A stretch of 64,000 nt of DNA from Labia minor (Eukaryota; Arthropoda; Insecta; Dermaptera; Spongiphoridae): the NCBI GenBank assembly GCA_963082975.1, contig OY720345.1, forward strand, positions 33,612,611-33,676,610. Direction: 5' to 3'. Positions 23,225-33,400 of the stretch are shown in pieces. Below the pieces are notes generated by a model. That model searched no databases and was not told the origin of the DNA. It saw nothing but the letters and a program-made list of their open reading frames with translations. Position numbers and translations under genes: made by a program. Numbering within the stretch: position 1 is the first letter of the stretch; the number at the start of each line of letters is the position of its first letter.

Positions 23225-24029
23225 TTATTTCTTTATTTTTTTTGATTGAGGTTCTTCATTCTGAAAATAAATAAGTAAAATTTCAATATAATGAAAATCC
23301 CATTTAATTAACAATATTACCTTTTCTCCATGACTAGGATTAACTTGTGGTCTAAAACAAAATAAAGATATTAAGTGATTTTTAATTTAATTTAATGATA
23401 TTATTGTAACTCTAATCATGACTTTTGACACAAGAATTCAATAAATTCATTTAATTTTTTAAATATTCTTATTAATGTTCAAAAGTAAATAACTTGAAAA
23501 ATAATTTTGAAAGTTGAATATATAAAAATTAAATTACATTCTATGATAAGAGGAAGGTGATCTTAGTCTTTTAGTGGATTCAGTTTGTATTGAGAGTGCA
23601 GGTTGCGTTTCCTCTTCAATTTCTTAAAGCAAAAAAAAAACATTAAAAGTAAAAAGGATATTTAAAGTTATATTTTATTTTATATTAACCATTTTTTTTA
23701 TTTTTTTCTATCCTTTGTATAACTTCCCGGCGACGATCATTCAATTTTTCACGAGTTTGGTCAATAGTTTCAAGTTCAGGGGCATAAAATACATGAAGGA
23801 CACCACCAAAAAATCCTCGAGTGTCTAAATGACGTTTAGCATGCCTTTAAATAACATAAAAAGTATATATATATATATATATAAATTTTGATTTTTAAAT
23901 TTGGATTGTTCCACAATAATTTATTTTGAAAAAGGCAAATTTTGCTAAGATTTTAATAATAATTATATTTAAAAATATATAAAAATGAAATTTTATTTAA
24001 GTTATAAAAAAATGAAATATTGGTGGATA

Positions 24030-24067
<38 letters not shown>

Positions 24068-24655
24068 ATTTGAATATAGAATTTATTTCATTCGAAATAA
24101 AAATCTTATTTAAAATAAAAATTGAAAATTTCTTAATATTATTTAAAAAAACATATTTGATATAAAATTTTAAAGGTGCATTGTTCGTTCTTTTACCTGG
24201 CTGCTTGGATTTTTTTATAATGTACATGAAAACATTCAGTAAAGGGTTCACATTCATAATCAGTAACTACATGTAAAGTGTCAACTACCCCATATCTCGA
24301 GCATAGTTTATTTAATTCATCGTTTAATTTCAGAGATGGTACCCCGTTGATTAACAAATGAGTTGATTCTTCTACCACAGTATAAACCTATATATCAGTT
24401 AATAAACAAAAAGAAATACTTTAAATATATTAAGGAATAATATATGAAATTGGCAGGATTCTGGAAAATATATACAATTAAAATAGACTTAATGATATCA
24501 AAATAATATAATTATTGAGAAAATATTCTCAAGAAAGGATACTTTATTACCTTTACTGCTGTTAATTTTTTACCCTGTCGATATCTTGCTCGAGTTGTGC
24601 AATATTCTTGTTGTTTATGGTGGGGTAATTTAATGATTTGTTTTATTTTATTCAT
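23225..24655 (-). CDS. RBM48: RBM48-like RNA-binding protein of the minor spliceosome
   Basis: Six exons (24551-24655, 24197-24387, 23690-23844, 23538-23622, 23321-23351, 23225-23260) give 200 residues. The N-terminus HHKQQEYCTTRARYRQGKK matches the HHVQ..CDTRAKYREGRR start of human RBM48. The single RRM runs from VYTVVEESTHLLINGVP through FTECFHVHYKKIQAARHAKR to GFFGGVLHVFYAPELET (about residues 36-120), followed by a basic helix (TREKLNDRRREVIQR). The tail PQSKKIKK resembles the basic human C-terminus but is much shorter (human protein about 367 residues). RBM48 works with ARMC7 in U12-type intron splicing. The last three exons are tiny and weakly conserved, so their assignment rests on frame and splice sites. 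Confidence 0.88.
24033..24063. repeat. (TA)n microsatellite
   Basis: A pure TA run in an intron of RBM48. Similar runs occur at about 23867-23882, 25731-25751, 52396-52415, 54995-55033 and 55305-55331. Confidence 0.9.
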
Positions 24656-26160
24656 AATTCTTATAATTATTTGATATAAAAAAAGTTTAATTAATAAACA
24701 AATAATTCTTCTATTTCTAAATAATAATTTTATAGAAATTGTTTTTCATTTTCTTTCAAAAAATTAAAGTTAAATTTGAAATCAAAGTGACATTAGTAGA
24801 GATTCAAAAAATAATATAATTATATTGAGTATACTGCCATCTAGTTAGTCTATTCTATGAGCCGCTTTTTTCAAATATTATATAGGGTCATTCTGAATCG
24901 GAGATTAAAAATTAAAAAATTAATTTTGTAGTGTATTATTTATTCAAGTACAATATATATTTATATATATATTGTAATATATAAGCATAAAAATGCATTT
25001 TAATATACAAGGGTGCGGCAACCTTCAAGAAAGATATTTTTTAACACATGTGAAATGATATAAAGAATTTTGCTAAATTGGAGATTTGAGGACCTTTTGT
25101 CATAAAACATCTGATCTCCAGATGTACAGAGACCCATCCGTGTATCCAAGGTGGAGGAAGGAATGAAGAGTTTTCGTTATCGGTGTAACAAGAATGTTTG
25201 AATCAGTCTTGATTAGAATTGGAGGAGACACCAAATCCCTTGCAGGAGTGACATTCCGGCCACCCCCCTTTGAGGAGCGCCGCAGCCCACGAGATGTTCC
25301 AGAGAAATCCGCAGGACGACACTCAAGACTCAAGTCTCTAAGAATTAATTCTCCATTCATTCCTATCACATACAGCTAAGTGGTCGATCCTTGCTTATTA
25401 ATATAATTGCAATTGCTTAATGAAATTAAATTTCATTTAATTTATAATATTCATATTTACAACGGTACCTTAACAACTTACCCTGTATCAATTCTTATAA
25501 TATTAATTCTTTTATTTTATTAAATATTTAATTTTAGTTTAATTTTATATCTGCATTTTTAATCTGAACGAATTCAATTTTATCATTTCCCTTATCAACC
25601 TTCGCGGATTCAATTACCCATTTATTCTTCAAAATTAACCCAGAGTGCTACCAAATTAATTTAATCTTATTTTCAACCCATTTTTTTCTCATTAACCACC
25701 TTACTTCTAAGTCATCCAAAATACGACATATATATATATATATATATATATACATTATTATTATTATATAAATTAAAGGCGCAACCCAAATTTGGTGCAA
25801 AGACAAGAACCGGTTTTTTGTCATGACACCTAGGAAAATAAAAAAAAACCGTTTCTAGATTTTGGATCTAATTTGGACCTTGACCTAAATAACCAATTTT
25901 AAAAAATTGAAAAAAAAGAAATATTTTTAACATTAAAATATGTAATAAATATATTATTTTTAATAGCATATAAATATATAATTAATAATCAAATTATTAA
26001 AAATAAATTATTTTACTTATTTAATTGTTTTTATTAATAATTCTGTGAAATGAATTAGAAATGTTTTATTACATCAATTGGGTTAATAGAGATAAGGAAA
26101 ATGTTATCATTTTAATTAGAAGTAGAAGGGGAAATTCAAGAGTGTGTAACAAATATCTAA
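24656..26160. other. Intergenic with a GC-richer unclassified segment
   Basis: About 25010-25390 is much less AT-rich than its surroundings (for example CATTCCGGCCACCCCCCTTT) and has open frames on both strands, none with a recognisable domain. It is probably a repeat or retroelement fragment. A second odd phrase, ACAAGAACCGG then AAAAAAAACCG, is at about 25804-25855. No gene is supported. Confidence 0.4.
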
Positions 26161-26167
26161 ATATATA

Positions 26168-26200
26168 TATAAAAACAGTTTTATTTAAAAGATATCAGTT
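26168..26200 (+). promoter_or_regulatory. TATA box plus arthropod initiator for the one-domain pacifastin gene
   Basis: TATAAAAA (26168-26175) is followed by TCAGTT (26195-26200), the arthropod initiator TCAGT. The distance from the first T of the TATA box to the initiator A (26197) is 29 bp, the textbook spacing. It predicts a 37-nt 5' leader ahead of ATG 26234. Confidence 0.65.
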
Positions 26201-26233
26201 TGTTATATCAATTTCATTTAAAAAGAAGAAAAA

Positions 26234-29200
26234 ATGCGATTGTTATGGGGAATATTATTTATTTTCATTGTGCTCTTTGGAGTCATAAATGCCCAGGATG
26301 AACGTAAATTGTTTTATCTTCATTTTAATCTATTAATTTATTTTTAAAGTGCTCTTATTTATAAAAACTCTTATTATATTTATTATTTAAAATTTTATTT
26401 ATTATATGGATAGGGTGATAATTTTGAACGGGACATTACCGTTTTTTCATATTTTTCGATCGTACTATTGTTTTAATAAAAATGTCATTTTTTTTTGTCC
26501 CGTTTTTAACAAACTATAGTAAAATTAAAATTATATTATGGTATGTGAAAAATTTTATGATAAGGTTTTGAAAGATCGAAATTTTATGCGTAGGTGAAAA
26601 CAACCCCTACATCTAACTAAATTTTTGTATCGGTTCTGTCACTATAGAATCAATCAATTATATTTTTTATCTTACTTTTTAAGGAATAAATAATATTTGA
26701 TGAGTTGAGAATTATAAGAGGTTTATGAACAATTTTTTTTATGCCAATATAACTTTTCTTCTAATTCACATCTCTTAACACACTATGAGCGGGCGGGTAT
26801 TTATACCCGTTGCCACTTATATAATACTAGCTGCTCAGAGCTCCTTCGTCGCTCTTCACATCTAGACGGGGGCTCCGCCCCCTGTACCCCCGAGTGGTAC
26901 ATAGTATTTGGTTGAAAGTAGTAAAAGGTTTTCATCCATTTTGTTTCAAACAATGTATAACATAAAACATTCATTTCTTATTGTGTGATTATTTAAAATA
27001 TATTTTAATTTATTTAGTAAATTAATTATATATATTATTATTGAATATGTTATATCTATCTACTCGAAAGTTCTTGGCAGCTACAACCACATTTCTCCAA
27101 GTGTCCTTATCCTGAGCCTCTGTTCCATCTCTCGTACGTCATTCCCTGATGTACTCATCTTTCTTTGGTCCATAAATGCTGGGGAGAATCCTATTCTCAA
27201 ATACTCTGAATCCACTCTCATCTCCTAAGATCATAGACCATGTCTCACACTCATATAATACAACAGACAAAATAATTGTTTTATATATTTTAATTTTCAT
27301 TCCCTTTTATAATAATTTTGATGAGATAAGCCTCTTTACTGCATAACAGGCGTTTCCCGATTGCAACTTCGATTTAAATTCTTCTCAAATATTATTATCC
27401 TTCGTGATTACATTCAATTTTTCTACATATTCAAATTCTACATTTTGTATGTTAATACTGCTCCTGTTTGTTTCTAAATATATTTATTTATCATTATTAA
27501 TTTCAAACCTCATCTCTTTTCCTACCTCGATTAATTTTTCCTCGCTATCTGTAATTGCAATTGCCGAATCTCCTATTATATTTAAGTCGTCTGGGTCACC
27601 TAATATTTTACAATTGATTTCCGCATCTTACTCTTTATTTACTACCTTCAAGATAAATTTTAAGATCAAAATTTGAAAAAGTTTATCCGGATCTATTGAG
27701 TCATGCGTAGGTTTTACTAAAGTCTACAAATAATTAGTGAACAGAGATATTGAATTCGTGGTTTTGTTCCTAATATCTGTCATAATGAAAATATCTTAAT
27801 TAATGTTGATCGATTTGGCCTGAATCCGCAATGATATCGTCTAATATTTCCTCCGCCTATAGTTTATAAGTATTGTATATGTTATAATAGAGTATATTTC
27901 TTGATCATTTCATTTCGATATTTTAATTTCATTGCTTGATTTTTATTGAATATTTTTAATTATAATAAAATTTGAGAAAATGCAAAGTTAGAGACTTGAG
28001 ACAATTTATAAAAATTAACGGTATAAAAGTATTGATAAAACTAAAGATAAATTAACAATATATACATTCATTAATAGTATTAATTTAAATTAATGGATTT
28101 ATTTGATTTTTTATTATTAAGTTCATTTATTAATTTTTTAGATCATAGTTAATTCCCTCCCTTAAAATAAAAGAAGTACCTATTCAAATATGGAAAGAAT
28201 AAATACAAAATAATTTAAGTTAAATATGATTTAAATATTTTATTATATTAATTAAAATGAGAACTTTTAGAATAAATTATTTAATTGAAATGATATTTGA
28301 ATATTAGAATTTAAAATAAAAAGTTAAAATTTATAATAATTCTTTGATTGCTAGTTATATACATTGTGTAAAATGAGTCCGCCAGTCAGTGGGCCACGCC
28401 TGGCTCTTGAATGAACAACACGGAGAACTATATATAAACTTTAAATCTCTCTCTCTCCCGCTCACACACACTCCCACCTCTCTCCTCATCCCCTCCACCT
28501 CTCATTTATTAGTTATTTCAATTTCCACAAATTGTCTTATTTTTAAAATATTCACTAATTTACTTTCTATTTTTATTCTTTAATCCTTAAATAATATATT
28601 TTCTATTTTATGTTAAAATGTAAATAACTTACATTTTAACATATTACACTATGACAGCAAAAAGGTAAACGAATTACATACATACATACATACAAACAGT
28701 CTCCTTTATATATATAGATATATTTTCTCTTGTGTCACTTAAAATTACTTATTTTAAACGATAACTAATATATATCCCTCATATAAGTGGCATAAATACC
28801 GCCCCACTTATAAGTGGCAGTCCCCGCAACGGGTACAAATACCCGCCCCGCTCATAGTGTGTTAATATATATAACATCGTAAGTTTTTGACATTACAATG
28901 TCTTGTTTTTGTCACTAGAAAATATGGTCGCCTATATATATTTTGACTGTTAAAATTTATTTAAGGGTACAAACCAGGAGTGGTCAACCCAAATGACTTC
29001 GGGGGCCACTTAGAAAATTATATATATGGAATCAATGTATTTTCTTAATACATTGGTTTATATTATTTAGATCAGGCCTGGCCAACCCGCGGCCCGTCAA
29101 AAATTGTGCGGCCCGCCAGTTAACTTTATATTTCTTTTGCAACTTTCATTCCTGTCTGTATATTCAAAAACAGAGAACATAATTGAAATAATTATAATTA

Positions 29201-29872
29201 ATTCATTTTTTTATTTAAAATATTTCCTACAATTTTTCAACACTACATATTTGATTCCATAAAAAGGAAGAAATAATAGTAATTAATAGAGAATATTTTT
29301 TTTATTTTAAATTGTTATTATTATTTTTATTTAAAAAAAGTAGCCGAAAAATAATAAATAAAAACATTAAACATTAAGCATCAAGAAAGTATTAAAAGTG
29401 TTTTTTAATACACACACACACACATTGTAAAGTTTAAATTCGTTTCCCTAAAATGCGGCCCCTCTAGCATTGCTCCTAATCAAAGAGGCCCATGCAGTCA
29501 TTTGGATTGGCCAGGCCTGATTTAGATGATTATAAAATAAATATAATTTGTATGATGAATCTAGCGGGCCACAAAAATTGTGACTTTGACTTTTATTTAA
29601 ATATACACAAATAAAATTTATAAATATAGTACAACTCAAAAAAAATAAATAAATAAATTATATATTAGGGCAGGTTTTCTCTTCTTTATTAAGATAATAT
29701 ATTAAATGAAAGTTGTGTGAAATTCAATTTAATGTAAATTGGTCTGTCTGTTTTAGTTTGTTCCGTTGGTGAAACAAGAAGAATTCAATGTAATAATTGC
29801 AAATGTGGCAACAACGGTCAATGGCTTTGTACAAAAAGGGTGTGCCCACCTGATTTAGAAGAACAAATATAA
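26234..29872 (+). CDS. Secreted one-domain pacifastin-type serine protease inhibitor
   Basis: Exons 26234-26303 and 29757-29872 are joined across a 3453-bp intron and encode 61 residues. Residues 1-20 or so (MRLLWGILFIFIVLFGVINA) are a signal peptide. The mature part is one pacifastin light-chain domain with its six cysteines: CSVGETRRIQ, CNNC, KCGNNGQW, LCTKRVC. This fits C-x9-C-N-x-C-x-C-x3-G-x3-C-T-x3-C or close to it. In the family the reactive bond follows the residue after C-T, here Lys, predicting inhibition of trypsin-like proteases. The domain resembles the first domain of the convergent gene at 30469-34581 (GET.., CPP.LE), so the two probably share an origin. The intron is bloated by transposons. 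Family roles include control of the prophenoloxidase cascade and, in parasitoids, venom activity; which applies here is unknown. Confidence 0.9.
26775..28865. mobile_element. piggyBac-like non-autonomous element flanked by TTAA
   Basis: TTAA at 26775-26778 and 28862-28865 flank inverted termini CACACTATGAGCGGGCGGGT and ACCCGCCCCGCTCATAGTGTG. These extend inward with ACCCGTTGC / GCAACGGGT and CCACTTATA / TATAAGTGG. A TTAA target duplication is the mark of piggyBac transposition. No transposase is visible; the interior carries an old LINE fragment (27060-27690), a CT/CA-rich microsatellite (about 28446-28500) and a CATA repeat (about 28679-28693). It sits in the intron of the one-domain pacifastin gene. 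Confidence 0.75.
27060..27690 (-). pseudogene. Non-LTR retrotransposon (LINE) reverse transcriptase fragment
   Basis: The minus strand reads, with breaks, IIGDSAIAITDSEEKLIEVG, then KLQSGNACYAVKRLISSKL, then YKTIILSVVLYECETWSM, then FRVFENRILPSIYGPKK and finally DKDTWRNVVVAAKNFRV. This is the order of the C-terminal half of a LINE reverse transcriptase, of an RTE-like type. It has internal stops and at least one deletion near the end. A short 3' end of a related element is at 32285-32385. Confidence 0.75.
28976..29072 (+). mobile_element. Truncated hAT-like element end
   Basis: CAGGAGTGGTCAACCCAAAT at 28976 has the look of a hAT terminus, and CGGGGGCCACTT follows. A GCGGGCCACAAAAATTGTGA phrase at 29564-29583, beyond the inserted MITE, may be its other part. 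No matching right terminus was found. Confidence 0.45.
29073..29519. mobile_element. hAT MITE with CAGGCCTGGCCAA termini
   Basis: The left end is CAGGCCTGGCCAACCCGCGG and the right end TTGGCCAGGCCTG, flanked by perfect 8-bp duplications ATTTAGAT (29065-29072 and 29520-29527). The interior contains GCGGCCCGCCAG and ATGCGGCCCCTC but no transposase. A (CA)n run lies at about 29411-29424. The element lies in the pacifastin intron, inside an older hAT-like fragment. Confidence 0.9.
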
Positions 29873-30067
29873 TAACTACATTTTTTTTTATTAATATTTA
29901 ATTACTCTTAAATTAAATAGATATATATTTATACTAAAATAAAAATGAAAAAAATATTGAAGTTATTTTTATTTCTCCAAGATTTAAAATAATACCAACA
30001 TATATAAATATATATGTATAAATATTTCGTTGAAAGAATAAATTAATAAAAAAACTTGTTAATATAT

Positions 30068-30235
30068 ACGCTTTTTAATCAAAAAATAGAAAATAAAATA
30101 TTAATTAAACCTTGAATATTATCCTTTACAGATGCCCAACAAAAAAGAGTGGGGCGCATATGTAAAGGATAATATTCAAGATTTCATTTTTATATTTTAT
30201 TTTTTATGGCATATTTTTTATTAAAAAGCGTGTAT
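30068..30235. repeat. Near-palindromic hairpin element
   Basis: The outer arms ACGCTTTTTAAT and ATTAAAAAGCGT enclose imperfect AT-rich arms. Inside these is a perfect 20-bp inverted repeat (CTTGAATATTATCCTTTACA at 30111-30130 and its complement at 30161-30180). The 30-base loop can pair again (GCCCAAC with GTGGGGC). It sits between the 3' ends of the two pacifastin genes. It may be a tiny MITE or a small-RNA precursor. Confidence 0.7.
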
Positions 30236-30468
30236 TTCAAAAGTTTTTTTTATTAATTAGTTTTAAAGTTTTTAGTTTTTTATATATATATATTTTTTTT
30301 AATATTTTATTGTTTCTATTTTTTGATGTAAAACATTGCACTATTGACTACTATTTAAAACTGTTATTCTCGAACATATATTAGATATTTATTTTATTTT
30401 AATTGTAATCATATAATAATATAAAGATAATATAATTATAATAGATTTGAAAAATATTGAGATTCACA

Positions 30469-33400
30469 TTATTTTTGTTTATTAAAAAATTTTGAATCAA
30501 TGCAAAGTTTTGCTGAGCATAAAGCCACACCATTTTCTCCACAAGTACATGTGTTACAGTCTTGCTTGAACGTTGTTCCAGGGGTACACGGTTCAGATTG
30601 ACTAGTTTCTAAAAAAATAAAAGAATACATATTTTTAATTGTTTCAATTCTTTAATTTTCAAAGAATTAAGAAAAAATATTTATTTGTTTTATTATGTTC
30701 TTTTTTCATGATAAATGATAATTTTTAAATGTTTAATGAAAATAAATAAAATTATTGATAAATGTTTTTTTCTTAGAATGATTATGAAATAAAATTATTT
30801 TTATTTACATTTCACTTGAAGATTAGTTTTTAGAGAATAATTAATAAATCCCACAAGACATCGAAGTAGTTAGATAAAAATTTTTTTGTAAGTTTTATAA
30901 CATTCCATAATTAATAAAAAAAAACTTTTAACATCAAAATTAACGTTAAATAGTTATTTTTGTCTAATGTTTTCAAATTGCAAGTTGCATAATTATAAGG
31001 TGACCAACCGTCCTCCTTTAGGGAGGACAGTCCTCCATTTGTAAGCTCAGTCCTCCTTTTGTAAGTGTCCTCCTAACTGTCCTTTTTGATATCTGTCCCG
31101 TTTTTTGAAATATTTAGGACATTTCAAAATTTTTTCAATTTGTCTCTTTAAAAAAAAGCTCAACCGTTTTTTGGACTAAGACTTTGAACATTTTATACTT
31201 TTTTCAATTTCTCTCGAAAAAAAGGTCAAACGTTTTCTGGACTAAGCTTTTGAACATTTCCAAATATTTTTTCAATTTGGTTCTAAAAAAAAGGTGAAAT
31301 GTCCTGATTTGGTGTTTTCAAAAAATGGTCACCTAAATAATTATAATATTTTGATATCTATATTATACCAATTAAAATTTATATTGAATATTAATGTCAA
31401 TTTATATTAAAAATTTCAATCACAAAAATTTAGGGTAGAGGAATAAATATATATTTTAAATTAAATTCATTCTAAGAAGAAATATATTCTCAGAATTAAA
31501 ATAAAATATTTTTAGAGATAAACGTCATCTTAAATATAATTAATTGGATATGCAAATAAAATCAGAGCTATTCTATTCAAGGAGTTAATAAATTCAAAAT
31601 TCATTTGAACTTACCTCTTCGTTGTCGATCGGTTTTAATGCAAGCTTTCAACGTGCATGAAGCAATACCTGTACTTCCACAGCGGCAGGTATTGCATTCG
31701 TGTTGGAACGTGGTTCCAGGTGTACAATTAAATGGGGTTTCTAAATTAAATTAAATTAATAAATGTTAATTAATAAATTACAATTATATTGATGAACGTC
31801 ATTTTAAATATAATTAGTTGGATTTGCAAATAAAATCAGAGCTATTCTAATCAAGGAGTTAATAAATTCAAAATTCATTTGAACTTACCTCTTCGTTGTC
31901 GATCGGTTTTAATGCAAGCTTTCAACGTGCATGAAGCAATACCTGTACTTCCACAGCGGCAGGTATTGCATTCGTGTTGGAACGTGGTTCCAGGTGTACA
32001 ATTAAATGGGGTTTCTAAATTAAATTAAATTAATAAATGTTAATTAATAAATTACAATTATATATATACATATATATATATAGCTGATTAATCAAATTAA
32101 TTGTCTGCATATGTCGACGACTTCGTTCCAGGGTGTCTGGGAGGCATGCTTCCCTTGTACAACCCCATTCGCCGTTTACCTAATGACAAGTGTTACATTT
32201 ATCCTTTTTTTGTCTCTCCAGGTTGACATGCCTCTATTTAAAGTTGATTTTTTAATAAATAATATATAATAATGTGAATTAATAAATAATGGTTGTGGCT
32301 CAGGATAGGGACACTTGGAGAAATGTGGTTGCTGTGGCCAAGAACTTTCGAGTTCCGTAGAACCATAGAGATAGATAGAGAGATAATTAATAAATAATCA
32401 AATTAATTGTCTACATACGTCGACGTCTTCGTTCCAGGGTGCCTGGAGGGCATGCTTTTCTTGTACAGGCCCATCCGCCGTTTACGCAATGACAACTGTT
32501 ACATTTATCCTTTTTTGTCTCTCCAGGTTGACATCCGTCTATTTAAGAGAAAAATGATTACATACTTATTACATACTCAGTGGCGTACCGTGAGGTTCTT
32601 GCGCCTGGGGGCAACTGGGAAATTAGCGCCCCCTATAAATATATATATATATATTTAATTTAATTTTTTTTAAAGAATATTAATGAAGAATAACGAAACA
32701 GGTTTAACAGATTTTAATAAGCGTATAAATAATATTTATTGACTTACACAAAATACAGAGTTTAACTTTAAATATTAATTCTTCTTTTGTTCCAAATTGG
32801 CTTCCCTAATTTTGCGCCCCCTAAATTTGGCGCCCGGGGACATATGTCCCCCCCCCCCCCCCATAGTTACGCCACTGTACATACTTATATTTTATTATAT
32901 ACTTTATATTATTACTTTTTATTTTACTTTATATTTTATTATATATTTTATAACATAAGTACTTATATATTTTTTTCCTTTGTGATTTAAAGAATTATAA
33001 TTATAATATTTTATTATTACATACTTTATATTCTATTCAAGTTTTAACTAACTGAACAGATTAACTTCTAATTTTATAGCTTACTTGTTTCCGATGACAA
33101 TTTACTAATTTATCGATCATTAATATTATATATATGTATATATATTTTCAAGTTTTAAAAAGTATGTTTATTAGCCAAAGATACAAATATATGTTGTTTT
33201 TTCCATAACATATAAAAAGGATTATATGACTTTTTTTACAGCTAATAGGTGACTCCAGGGTCGTAATTATATATACAATGTTTTTTCTTTTATTTCTACA
33301 CTATTTACTATTTTTAATGATACAATTACTTAATCTAAATTAATTATTAATATTTTTTTTTGTCTAGTAAAAGGCTATATAATACAAAAAAACCCTAGAA

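Noticed and set aside
27404-27676. Plus-strand 90-codon hydrophobic frame as a membrane protein
   Set aside because: It is the antisense of a LINE reverse transcriptase fragment.
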